This document shows positions 17,324 through 26,400 of a stretch of 64,000 nucleotides of DNA, piece after piece. The translations under genes were made by a program, and so were the position numbers. The number at the start of each line of letters is the position of its first letter. Positions within the stretch are counted from its first letter, which is position 1. This DNA is from Bacteroidales bacterium (GTDB taxonomy: Bacteria; Bacteroidota; Bacteroidia; Bacteroidales; UBA932), in NCBI GenBank assembly GCA_017558775.1, contig JAFYTP010000026.1, positions 1 to 64,000 of the forward strand, given 5' to 3'. Under the pieces are notes generated by a model, which was not told the origin of the DNA, searched no databases, and was given only the letters and a program-made list of their open reading frames with translations.

Positions 17324-19393
17324 ATGAAAAGATACCTTGCCCTCGCCCTTTCCCTGACGGTGCTGCTTTGGAGCTGCGCCCATTCCGCGCAGGATGCGCT
17401 GCGCTATGTCCCCAAAGGCCGGACGGCCCTGATTGATTGGGAGTTCTCCAAGGACGGAACCGATTGGGAGCGGGTGACGGTGCCGCATTCGTACAATGCT
17501 GTGGACGGCCGGAGCGCGAAGTATTATCGCGGGCCGGCGACGTATCGACGCTCCATCGACATAAAGGATCCCGCGAAGCCGGCGTATCTCCTGTTCGAGG
17601 GCGCCGCGCAGAAGGCGACCATCCGCGTGAACGGGCAGGAGGCTTGTGTCCATAAGGGCGGCTATACCGCCTTCGCGGTGGATCTTAAGGGCTTGATCGT
17701 GAAGGGGGAGAATACCGTTGAGGTCGTATGCGATAACACCGAGGACCTCGAGCTGATACCCGTGAGTTCGGATTTCAACAAGAACGGCGGCCTGCACAAT
17801 CCGGCGTGGTTGTATGTCCCCTCCGGGGAGGTGTATTTCGACCCTGTCGATTTCGGCCCGTATCGGCTGCACGTTGTGCAGGAAAAGGTCTCGGAAGCCG
17901 CCGCGAGCGTGGTTGTCAAGGCCGCGGTCCATGGTAAGGCCGATGTGAACCTGAAGGTGCGTGACGCCTCCGGGAAGATTGTGTACAAGAACACGAAAAA
18001 TGGCGTTGAGGGGGTCTATGAGCACGCTTTCACGCTGGATAATCCGCATCTGTGGAATGGCACGGAGGACCCTTATCTTTATACGGTGGAACTCTCCGCG
18101 GGGGATGATAACGCGATGACGGAGGTGGGTTTCCGGTACTATTCCATCGACAGGGAAAACGGGTTCTCCCTGAACGGGAAACCGTATCCGCTGCGGGGCG
18201 TGAGCATGCACCAGGACATGGACGGGAAGGCGACGGCATTGACCTATGAGGACTATGACCGCGACTATGAAATCGTCCGCGAACTGGGCTGCAACTTCCT
18301 GCGGCTGGCGCATTATCCGCACAACGATTACGCGTTCCGGCTGTGCGACCGGATGGGCATCATCGTCCAGACGGAGATCCCGTGGGTGAACATCTGCGGC
18401 GTCCGGGCGACGGAGGCCTATTTCGACAACATCCACGCGCAGATGGCGGAGATGGTCCGGAACCTCTATAATCACCCTTCTATCGTGTTCTGGGGCATGT
18501 GGAACGAGCTGGACAGTTGGGGAAATACCGAGAAATTCCAGGGGACGCTGGACGCCCGGAGGGTTGTCGATGAGACCGCCCGGCTCTATGCCTATGCCAA
18601 GTCGCTGGACCCGACCCGCTATGTGGGCCTGACGGACGACAGCGAGTTCAAGCGCGACTTCTACACGGAACTCAAGGCGGATTATTACTCGGAGAACCGC
18701 TATCACGGCTGGTATTATTCGCCCGGTGATTTCTCCGGCCTGACCGGGGTGATGACCTGGATCCGGGACAACATGGGCCCGGCCAACATTTCCGAATACG
18801 GCGTGGGAATCAATCCTTACTGCCACACCTGGAACGAGGAGGACATCCGCCGCTACTGGGAGGACGACAAGCACATGGAGGAGTACGGAAACCGTTCCCA
18901 CGAGTCCCACGCGCAGCAGATTGCCCGGATGCCGTGGCTGAATTTCACCTCCTTGTGGATTCTGTTCGATTTCCCCGTGGCGGACCGTCACGAAGGCTAT
19001 ATGGACAGTGACGACGGGGTCTATTTCACCGAGAATCCCGACCGGATGTATATGAATGACAAGGGGTTGATCACCCGCGACCGGGCGACGAAGAAGGATG
19101 TTTTCTACCTGTACAAGGCCTGGTGGAACCATTCCGAGGAAACCGTCTACATCGCCGGCCGCCGCCTCGCCGCACGTCCGGCCGATGAACCCTTCACGCT
19201 TACGGTGTATTCCAACGCGCCGTCCCTCAAGTTAATGAAGGACGGCGAGGAGGTTGGTTCGTTGGTTAGCTCCGGAGAGGACACCGGGGTTATCTGGAAA
19301 TTCCCCGACCTGACAGTCGATGCGGAAGGCTCCACTTTCACCGTCGTTACCCCTTCGGGAAAGACGGATTCCGTCACGTTCCGCGCGTTATAA
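17324..19393 (+). CDS. GH2 family glycoside hydrolase lipoprotein (beta-galactosidase/glucuronidase-like)
   Basis: 689 aa with a lipoprotein signal (LLWSC, Cys18), so probably anchored in the outer membrane. The order is the GH2 sugar-binding jelly roll (about 35-180), an Ig-like domain (about 185-275) and a TIM barrel. The barrel opens with NGKPYPLRGVSMHQD and carries acid/base Glu395 in GMWNELD and nucleophile Glu491 in ISEYG. A short beta domain closes the chain. It has its own promoter and is a single-gene unit whose stop codon is immediately adjacent to that of the convergent next gene. Substrate is not determinable: beta-galactoside, beta-glucuronide or beta-mannoside are possible. Confidence 0.88.
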   Translation: MKRYLALALSLTVLLWSCAHSAQDALRYVPKGRTALIDWEFSKDGTDWERVTVPHSYNAVDGRSAKYYRGPATYRRSIDIKDPAKPAYLLFEGAAQKATIRVNGQEACVHKGGYTAFAVDLKGLIVKGENTVEVVCDNTEDLELIPVSSDFNKNGGLHNPAWLYVPSGEVYFDPVDFGPYRLHVVQEKVSEAAASVVVKAAVHGKADVNLKVRDASGKIVYKNTKNGVEGVYEHAFTLDNPHLWNGTEDPYLYTVELSAGDDNAMTEVGFRYYSIDRENGFSLNGKPYPLRGVSMHQDMDGKATALTYEDYDRDYEIVRELGCNFLRLAHYPHNDYAFRLCDRMGIIVQTEIPWVNICGVRATEAYFDNIHAQMAEMVRNLYNHPSIVFWGMWNELDSWGNTEKFQGTLDARRVVDETARLYAYAKSLDPTRYVGLTDDSEFKRDFYTELKADYYSENRYHGWYYSPGDFSGLTGVMTWIRDNMGPANISEYGVGINPYCHTWNEEDIRRYWEDDKHMEEYGNRSHESHAQQIARMPWLNFTSLWILFDFPVADRHEGYMDSDDGVYFTENPDRMYMNDKGLITRDRATKKDVFYLYKAWWNHSEETVYIAGRRLAARPADEPFTLTVYSNAPSLKLMKDGEEVGSLVSSGEDTGVIWKFPDLTVDAEGSTFTVVTPSGKTDSVTFRAL

Positions 19394-19750
19394 TTACAGG
19401 CGGGGTTTTTGGATCACTCTCACGACGAGGGAGACCAGGTAGATGATGACACCATAGATCAAGGTGTTCATCGTGACTTTCAGTCCGCCGAGGATGACGG
19501 GCACGGGAACGGCGTTGATCAGGCCGGAAATCCCTCCTCCCTCCTCGGCGGAGAAATCCCGCAGTACGCTTAATACTTGGAAAACGCCCAGCAGATGCCC
19601 CAGGAATCCGAACAGCAGGGCGAACAGGCCGATTTCCTTGACCCAGCGGGGAGCCTTCCACGCGGCGAAGAAAATGCCGACCAACAGAACGGTGAGGACG
19701 GACATGAACGCGAGACCGCCTTCCATAAAGAATGTAAAGAACTTCATCAT
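19394..19750 (-). CDS. Small three-helix membrane protein (MotA/TolQ/ExbB-like)
   Basis: 118 aa from ATG 19750 (a second ATG follows directly). A TTG at 19789 lies within the promoter -7 element, so it is not the start. Three hydrophobic segments lie at about residues 10-30, 39-60 and 80-112. The GGLAFMSVLTVLLVG opening and the small-residue-rich last helix recall the channel core of MotA/TolQ/ExbB proteins, but it is far shorter than those (about 200 aa or more). I infer a membrane protein of that general type; a proton-channel role is unproven. Its stop is back to back with that of the convergent GH2 gene. Confidence 0.6.
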   Translation of the reverse strand: MMKFFTFFMEGGLAFMSVLTVLLVGIFFAAWKAPRWVKEIGLFALLFGFLGHLLGVFQVLSVLRDFSAEEGGGISGLINAVPVPVILGGLKVTMNTLIYGVIIYLVSLVVRVIQKPRL

Positions 19751-19786
19751 AAGGCAAACTATTTTTTGAGGTTTAACTTTCTGGAA

Positions 19787-19794
19787 CAAAAGTA
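19787..19794 (-). promoter_or_regulatory. Promoter -7 element of the small membrane protein gene
   Basis: TACTTTTG on the minus strand matches TAnnTTTG. It implies transcription from near 19780 and supports the ATG at 19750 as start. Confidence 0.7.
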
Positions 19795-19889
19795 ACGAGG
19801 CTTCGGTTTCCGCCCAAGCCGAAACCCCGAACAGAAAAGTAAAAACCCCAAATTCGGCTTTTGAATGCGCGGAAATAAGGTTTTTATGC

Positions 19890-19897
19890 TAATTTTG
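19890..19897 (+). promoter_or_regulatory. Promoter -7 element of the LytTR gene
   Basis: TAATTTTG matches TAnnTTTG and ends only 8 bases before the ATG at 19906, so the message would have almost no 5' leader. Confidence 0.7.
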
Positions 19898-19905
19898 TAT
19901 TAGCG

Positions 19906-20613
19906 ATGAAACGATTGCTGGTCATATCTTACTGGGTTGTCTCCGTCCTGCTGATGGCGATAATCCTCACCAGTCTGGGATATCGGTTCGTGGAGGCACT
20001 GTTCATCGGCACGGCGTTCCTTCCCGGCGCCCTGGCGTCCAAGTACCTTTTCCCGAAGGTCGAGTTCAAGAACAGGCGGGCGGGTGTCAAGAACACCATC
20101 TATATCGTGTTGGGAATCCTGGTCGCGGAGATTTTTCTCTTCCTGATAACCCACTATTACGTCATGATTTACCGGAAAAACGTAACAGATCCTCTTGTTT
20201 TCCCGGAGATTCTGACCAATCCCGTTTTCATCGCCCTGATCCTGACCGTCCTTGCGACGGGCAGTTATTTCTTCGAATCGTGGCTGAACCGGAAACGCCC
20301 CACCCCGCCGGCGCCCATCACGTTCACCTCGTTCCGGAAACCGATCACCCTTCCCCGTGAGGAAATCCTGTACGTGGAATCCAACGATGACGCCACCACC
20401 GTCGTCGCGACTGACGGCCGTCGCTTCAAGAACATCACCCCCATTTCCCGATGGGAAGCCACCCTCAAGCCCCAATTCATCCGCATCCACCGTTCCTATT
20501 TGGTCAATAAGGCTGCGATAACCGGCGTTGACGTGGATCTCCTGAATATCGGTGACATCCAGCTCCCGATTTCCCGGAAATACAAGGACCAGGTGACAGA
20601 ACTTTTCAGTTGA
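19906..20613 (+). CDS. Membrane-anchored LytTR-family transcription regulator
   Basis: 235 aa. Residues 1-135 hold about four hydrophobic helices. Residues about 138-235 are a LytTR DNA-binding domain: EEILYVESNDDATTVVATDG, then FIRIHRSYLVNKAAI, the most conserved block, and PISRKYKDQV at the end. LytTR domains bind direct repeats near promoters; here the sensor would be the membrane part itself, with no receiver domain and no adjacent histidine kinase. The DUF554 gene follows after 5 bases and is probably its co-transcribed partner or target. Confidence 0.85.
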   Translation: MKRLLVISYWVVSVLLMAIILTSLGYRFVEALFIGTAFLPGALASKYLFPKVEFKNRRAGVKNTIYIVLGILVAEIFLFLITHYYVMIYRKNVTDPLVFPEILTNPVFIALILTVLATGSYFFESWLNRKRPTPPAPITFTSFRKPITLPREEILYVESNDDATTVVATDGRRFKNITPISRWEATLKPQFIRIHRSYLVNKAAITGVDVDLLNIGDIQLPISRKYKDQVTELFS

Positions 20614-20618
20614 CAGAT

Positions 20619-21302
20619 ATGCTTGGGACCATTGTCAATACGGCCTGCATCGTGGTCGGAACCCTCATCGGGACCCTTTTCAAGCGGGGGCTCAAGGAGA
20701 AGTACACGAAAACCCTTTTTACGGCGATGGGTCTCGCGTCCATTGCCCTGGGCGCCAACTCCTTTGTGCAGAACATTCCCAAGAGCGAGTTCCCGGTTCT
20801 GTTCATCCTGAGCCTTGCCATCGGCGGCCTCATCGGCTCGGCCCTGGACCTGGACGGCCGCGTCAAGCGCGCATTGGCCAAGAAGGGCGGCGACAGTTTT
20901 GCGAAGGGGCTCATTTCGGCCTGTCTGTTGTATTGCATCGGCACATTCTCCATTGTCGGCCCGGTTATGAGCGCTTTGCAGGGGGATAATACTTTCCTGT
21001 ACACGAACTCTACGCTGGATCTGGTGACATCGACCGTGTTCGCCACCACTTACGGCATTGGCATGATCCTGGCGGCGCCGATCCTGTTCTGCTGGCAGGG
21101 CGCCATTTGGCTGGCCGCGACCCTGGCATCCTCCAGCCCCATTTTCCAGGGGACGCTGGTCAATGAGCTCGCCATCGTCGGCGGTGTCCTCATCATCGCC
21201 TCCGGCCTGTCCATCCTGGACATCAAGGATTGCAAGACGCTGAATTTCATTCCCGCCTTGCTGATCCCGATTCTCTGGTTCCTGATTAAAGGGCTGTTTT
21301 AG
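20619..21302 (+). CDS. DUF554 family membrane protein
   Basis: 227 aa from ATG 20619; the TTG nine bases upstream overlaps the LytTR stop and is less likely. Six to seven hydrophobic segments, with MLGTIVNTACIVVGTLIG at the N-terminus and the conserved GTFSIVGPVMSALQGD block, identify the DUF554 (YqgA-like) family of inner-membrane proteins of unknown function. It is co-transcribed with the LytTR regulator. Its stop codon overlaps that of the convergent radical SAM gene by four bases. Confidence 0.85.
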   Translation: MLGTIVNTACIVVGTLIGTLFKRGLKEKYTKTLFTAMGLASIALGANSFVQNIPKSEFPVLFILSLAIGGLIGSALDLDGRVKRALAKKGGDSFAKGLISACLLYCIGTFSIVGPVMSALQGDNTFLYTNSTLDLVTSTVFATTYGIGMILAAPILFCWQGAIWLAATLASSSPIFQGTLVNELAIVGGVLIIASGLSILDIKDCKTLNFIPALLIPILWFLIKGLF

Positions 21303-22348
21303 AGCGTCTTAGCGTAATGGCACTGAAGGACCTCCTCAGAGGGCCCGTGCCAATTGTGCATGCCGTTGCCGAGGCAGTTTTTCCACTCCTTGCAATGGGC
21401 GCAGCGGCCCGTTTTCGCCCACTTGCGGTTGCGGAAGGGCTCGAAGCGGTTCTCCCAGACCTCGAAGAAGTTGTCCTTGTAGATGTTCCCCTGCGAGAAC
21501 CGGTCCCGGTCGATGTTGGGACAGGCGCAGATGCGTCCGTCAATAAGGATGGAGGCGATGTTCACCCCGGCGTGGCAGAAGTACCGCACCGGCCGGACTT
21601 TCTCCTCATATCGACCTAAATAGCCTTCGCAGCTGAAGGTGACAACCATCGGGCCGCCTTCCTCCCGTTTTTTTTGGATGAACTCCATCAGGGAGACGAA
21701 CTCCGCATCGGTCAGGTGCATGTCGGGATCCGAGGCCGCCCTGCCGATGGGGATGATGGTGAACAACCGCCACTGCTTGAGGCCCAGGCCTTTAAGGATT
21801 TCGTACATCTCCGGAAGCTCGGCCAGATTCCTCTTGTTCACGCAGGTGACGACGTCGCTGGTCAGGCGCGGTTCCCGGGCGAAAAGGTCGATGGCGCCGA
21901 TGGCCCGCTGGTAGCTCCCCGGCTTCCCCCGCATCCAGTCGTGGGAAGCTTCCAGACCGTCCAGACTCACCGTGATAGAGGTCATTCCAGCCTCAATCAG
22001 CTTCTGCTGCATCGCCTCGTCGTAGAACCAGCCGTTGGAGACCATGCCCCAGCCGAGGCCCCGGCGGTTGATCTCGCGGCCCGCCTCGACAATGTCCGGG
22101 CGCAGGAGCGGCTCGCCGCCCGTGATTACTACTGTGAATTCTTTAGGCCGATTCGTCTTCGGGATGGTGTCCAGCGCGCGGAGGAAATCCTCCAGCGGCA
22201 TGTCCTTCTCCCGGCTCAGCACGGAGCAGTCGCTCCCGCAGTGACGGCAGTGGAAATGGCAGCGGGTGGTGCATTCCCAGAACAGGTAATTCAGTTCATG
22301 CACGCGGGTCTCATTGTCCCGGAACAGGCGGAATAGGAGTGAGTTCAT
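21299..22348 (-). CDS. Radical SAM/SPASM enzyme of a rSAM/lipoprotein system
   Basis: 349 aa from ATG 22348; the GTG at 22366 lies upstream of the promoter -7 element. The radical SAM cluster motif is C-x3-C-x2-C at Cys30, Cys34 and Cys37 (TTRCHFHCRHCGSDC), followed by the glycine motif TGGEPLLRPD. The C-terminal part is a SPASM-like region with many Cys (ICACPNIDRD, GRCAHCKEWKNC). It resembles the Bacteroidota radical SAM family encoded beside a small lipoprotein with the CYG signal junction; that lipoprotein is divergently encoded here. By family it would modify a peptide or protein, possibly the lipoprotein. Only 4 bases separate the -7 element from the ATG. Confidence 0.85.
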   Translation of the reverse strand: MNSLLFRLFRDNETRVHELNYLFWECTTRCHFHCRHCGSDCSVLSREKDMPLEDFLRALDTIPKTNRPKEFTVVITGGEPLLRPDIVEAGREINRRGLGWGMVSNGWFYDEAMQQKLIEAGMTSITVSLDGLEASHDWMRGKPGSYQRAIGAIDLFAREPRLTSDVVTCVNKRNLAELPEMYEILKGLGLKQWRLFTIIPIGRAASDPDMHLTDAEFVSLMEFIQKKREEGGPMVVTFSCEGYLGRYEEKVRPVRYFCHAGVNIASILIDGRICACPNIDRDRFSQGNIYKDNFFEVWENRFEPFRNRKWAKTGRCAHCKEWKNCLGNGMHNWHGPSEEVLQCHYAKTL

Positions 22349-22352
22349 AGCA

Positions 22353-22403
22353 CAAAGATAATCCACAAGGGGGCTTCTTCTTGCAAATTAATCCGTATTT
22401 TTG
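22353..22403. promoter_or_regulatory. Divergent promoters of the rSAM and lipoprotein genes
   Basis: Minus strand: TATCTTTG at 22360-22353, reading into the rSAM gene. Plus strand: TATTTTTG at 22396-22403, reading into the lipoprotein operon. Both match TAnnTTTG. The two -7 elements are 35 bases apart, so binding of polymerase at one may affect the other. Confidence 0.72.
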
Positions 22404-22460
22404 TGCAAGATTTCCGCCGGCCGGGTATTTATAGACCGACGAACACAAATGCATCGACCC

Positions 22461-22835
22461 ATGAAATGGCTTCATAATCTGCTGAAAGGCGCATCGCTGA
22501 CTGGCGCACTCTTCGTTTTTCAGGCGTGTTACGGGATCAATCCCGGACCGCTGCACGAGGAGGGCGTGGCGCCCATGAGTTTCTCTCTGGTCTCCCACAG
22601 AACCGGAGAGCCCCTGGAGGGCATCCGGGTCCTGGTCAACAGCTGGGGCTCGCTCCACGTCGTCGGGACCTCCGACGCCCAGGGCCACTGCCGGGTGGAA
22701 ATCCCCTATATCCGGAACGAAAAGGGCCCCTTCATCACCTTTGAGGACCCCCAGGGGGTCTATCTGCCCAAAGACACCACCCTCGTGGACCTTCGCGATC
22801 GCGACATCACCGTTAAGCTTGACAACCTCCAATGA
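22461..22835 (+). CDS. Putative lipoprotein of the rSAM/lipoprotein system
   Basis: 124 aa from ATG 22461 (an in-frame ATG at 22449 is possible; the TTG at 22401 is inside the promoter). The signal peptide HNLLKGASLTGALFVFQAC followed by Y-G is the hallmark of Bacteroidota lipoproteins encoded beside this radical SAM family. The mature part looks like a small Ig/transthyretin-like domain: GEPLEGIRVLVNSWG, then GTSDAQGHCRVEIPYI, and a Cys in the middle. Four-base overlap (ATGA) with the next gene shows cotranscription. It may be the substrate of, or scaffold for, the radical SAM enzyme. Confidence 0.8.
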   Translation: MKWLHNLLKGASLTGALFVFQACYGINPGPLHEEGVAPMSFSLVSHRTGEPLEGIRVLVNSWGSLHVVGTSDAQGHCRVEIPYIRNEKGPFITFEDPQGVYLPKDTTLVDLRDRDITVKLDNLQ

Positions 22836-23449
22836 AACGGTTTTTGATATCGGCCCTGCTCCTGCTGGGCCTCTCTTCCGTCGCCATCGGCCAGGACTAC
22901 CGGCGCACTTTCGCCCTGGAGGTGGGTATCAGCCAGGGGCCGCTTCATATCCAGTCGAGATATATCACGCCCTCTTGGGAAACGAAGCAGGAGCTGGCCG
23001 AGAAGGGCCAGGAAGCCATCACGAGTGACCATATTTATCCCTCTGTGTCTGTATCCGGCGTTTTCCGGACCGGATATCGCTGGGAAACGGTCGTAACGGG
23101 CGGCCTTTCATGGAGTCACGCCCGGATCATCCAGTACGAACCCTTTGGCATCGACCCGAACGGGAAAACCCGCTACGACCTGACGAAGAGCAAGGAGATC
23201 GGCTGGGACGACATTTCCAAATCCGCGTCCCTGACGGTGCAGGCGCGCGTTTTCTGGAATCCCCGGTGGGAGGTGCAGATGTATTCCGGCTTCGGCCTTG
23301 GCCTGTCCACGGTCACGGATGTCATCCCGCTTCCGTCGCTCACGCCCGTGGGCTGCCGTTTGGGCGGCGACCATCTTTATTTCTTCGCTGAAACCGGCTT
23401 CACGCCCTACTCCAGCTATCTGCACGGAGGGTTGGGCCTCAGATTCTGA
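22832..23449 (+). CDS. Predicted outer-membrane beta-barrel protein, partner of the lipoprotein
   Basis: 205 aa with a signal peptide (about 1-20, cleavage near AIGQ). The mature chain alternates polar and hydrophobic residues, has aromatic-rich strands (YRWETVVTGGLSWSHARI, MYSGFGLGLSTV) and ends in GGLGLRF with a terminal Phe, typical of Omp85-inserted barrels. I do not recognise a named family. Its start overlaps the lipoprotein stop, so the two proteins are made together, next to the divergent radical SAM gene. Its stop abuts the dnaE stop. Confidence 0.65.
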   Translation: MKRFLISALLLLGLSSVAIGQDYRRTFALEVGISQGPLHIQSRYITPSWETKQELAEKGQEAITSDHIYPSVSVSGVFRTGYRWETVVTGGLSWSHARIIQYEPFGIDPNGKTRYDLTKSKEIGWDDISKSASLTVQARVFWNPRWEVQMYSGFGLGLSTVTDVIPLPSLTPVGCRLGGDHLYFFAETGFTPYSSYLHGGLGLRF

Positions 23450-26400
23450 TTATTTCCGCACCACCTCGAACTGGTCCACGCCCAAGTGGCGGAGATCATT
23501 GATGAGTTCGGTGGAAACGGCGACCTGGTACTTGTTGGATTTGAGCTGGATCCGGTACCGGGTCTCCGGGTCGTAGAAGAAGACCTCGAGCGGAATCTTA
23601 CCCGCGTGCGACTTGATCACTTTCACCAGCCCCTTACGGAACTCGGGGGTGAGCATCGGCGTCTCGATGTTGATGCCGAAGGCCTTGATCATGTTCTCGG
23701 CCACGTTGCCGAGCATGGTAATTCCCTTTACCTTAAATACGTACGGAACGGTCTTGCCTTGGGCGCGCTCCTCGGGCCGTAAGCCGTACTTTTCCTCGAT
23801 CGTACCCTCGATGAACAGGGCCTGATGCGGAATCATGTACGAGAAGTACGCCTCGTGGTCCTTGGAGAACAGGGTGAGTTCATAGCTGCCGGAATAGTCC
23901 TCCAGGGTCGTGCGGGAATACGGCGCACCTTTCTTCGTCACGAGCGGCTTGTATTCGGTCACGAGGCCGGCAATGCAGATCTTGGCGGTTTTCTTGGCGT
24001 GTTCGCACTCCGAAATGTAGTTCGGGAGGTTTGCCAGCTCGCAGGTGGCGAAATTGTCAATTTCGAACTTGTACTTGTCCAGCGGATGCGAGGACAGGTA
24101 CATGCCTACGAGTTCCTTCTCCTTCTGGAGCATCTCGAGGTAATTCTCCTCGCCGTCCCATTCCGGGATGACCGGGCGGTCGGGTTTCATCTCGTCGATG
24201 TCGCCGAACAGGGAGGCCGAGGCGTCCAGGGTGTCGCTGCGGAAGAGTTCGCCGTAGCGGACGATTTCGTCGATGAAGGGCTGCCCGCTGCGGCCCGCCT
24301 GCTCGTACTGGCGACGCTTCAGGCCGAAGCCGTCCAGGGCGCCGGCATACAGCAGCGTCTCGAACGCCTTGCGGTTCACCGTGCCGGCCATCCGCTCCAC
24401 GAAATCGTAAATGTCTGTATACAAGCCATTTTCGTCGCGGTCTTTCAGGATGGCATCGACAATGTTGGCGCCGAAGCCCTTCATGCCGCTGAGCGCGAAG
24501 CGCACGTCGCCGTTTTTATTGACGGTGAAGTTCGCGCCGCTCTCGTTCACGTCCGGGTTGAGGATCTTGATGCCATGGCCCTTGCAGTCGTCCATGATCT
24601 TCTTGATTTCCTCCATGCTCTTGGCGCAGGTCAGGCAGGAGGCGAAGAATTCGGACGGATAGTGACACTTGAGCCAGCCGGTCTGGTAGCTCACCCAGGC
24701 GTAGCAGGTCGCGTGGGACTTGTTGAAGGCGTACTGGGCGAACTTCTCCCAGTCCTTCCAGATCTTGTCCAGAACCTTTTCAGGATGTCCGTTCGCGATA
24801 CCGCCTTCCATGAATTTGCCCTTCAGGGACTGCAGGACGTCGATGAGTTTCTTACCCATCGCCTTGCGGAGCTTGTCAGCCTCACCCTTGGTGAAGCCGG
24901 CGAGTTTCTGGGACAGCAACATCACCTGCTCCTGGTACACGGTGATGCCGTAGGTGTCCTCCAGGTATTCCGCCATGTCCGGAAGGTCATACTCGATGGC
25001 CTGCTCACCCTGCTTGCGCGCGACGAAGTCCGGAATGTAATCCATCGGGCCGGGCCGATAGAGGGCGTTCATAGCGATGAGGTCCTCGAAACGGGTCGGG
25101 CGGAGCTTCTGGAGCCACGTCTGCATGCCCTCGGATTCGAACTGGAACACGCTCACGGTGTCGCCGCGGCCGTAGAGTTCGTACGTGGGCTTGTCGTCGA
25201 TGGGGATGGCTTCGATGTCGATGTCCTCGCCGAAGCGTTCCTTGATGAGGTCCAGGCAGTTATGGATGATGGTCAGGGTGATCAGGCCCAGGAAGTCCAT
25301 CTTGAGCATGCCCACGTCCTCGATGTAGTGGCCGTCGTACTGGGAGGTGCGCACGTCCTCGCCGGTTTCCTTATCCTTGGACAGGGTCATCGGCAGGAAG
25401 TTCGTGAGGTCGCCGCGGCCGATGATGGTCGCGCAGGCGTGCATGCCCACCTGACGGATGCTGCCTTCCAGCGCCTGGGCGTATTTCAGGACCTCCTTGT
25501 TGAGCTCCGAGCCCTTTTCGAGTTCTTCCTTGAACTCGGGCACCAGGCGGTAGCAGTTCTTGAGGGTGATCTTCACATCGACATCCTCGAGACCCCGCTG
25601 GAAGATTTTCTTGACCATGACCTTCTGGCCGTCGACTTCCTCCTCGACCTCCTTTTCAACGACCTTGAAGCCGGGTTTCAGCTCGTCCAGTTTCGGGTTG
25701 AACGGGTATTCCTTCTCTTTTTTCTCGCTCAGGCGGTCCGGGACCATCTTGGTGAGGCGGTTGGACTCGTCGATGGACACGTGGCTGATGCGGGCGACAT
25801 CCTTGATGGCGCTCTTCGCGGCCATCGTGCCGAAGGTGATGACGCGGGAGACATGGTCAGCGCCGTACTTCTGCTCCACGTAGGAATGGGCCTTGGTCAG
25901 GTCCTCGAAGTCCACGTCGATATCCGGCATCGAGATACGGTCCGGATTCAGGAAACGCTCGAACAGGAGTTGGTACCGGATCGGGTCCAAGTTCGTGATT
26001 TTCAAGCAGTAGGCGACAACGGAACCTGCGGCGGAGCCACGGCCGGGACCTACCATCGACCCCATCGCGCGGGAGGCGGCGATATAGTCCTGGACGATCA
26101 GGAAGTAGTCCGGGAAGCCCATGCGGGAGATGGTCTTGAGCTCGAAGTCGATGCGTTCCTGCTGCTCCTCGGTGAGGGTCTCCCCGTAGCGCTGGTGGGC
26201 GCCCTTGTAGGTCAGGTGGCACAGATACGCCACGGAATGGCAGAAGCCGTCGCCGCGGTAATTGCCCTTTTTGTCGCACCGGCCCGCGTCGATGACGTCC
26301 TTGTATTTCTCCATGTGGGCGTCGATGTCCTGCATGAAGGCGGGATCGATCTCGAACACCGGCAGGATAGGGTCACAGTCGATGGAATAGGCTTCCACCT

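Noticed and set aside
22401..22460. Extended N-terminus of the lipoprotein from a TTG at 22401
   Set aside because: The TTG lies in the -7 element and the added residues would spoil the lipoprotein signal peptide.
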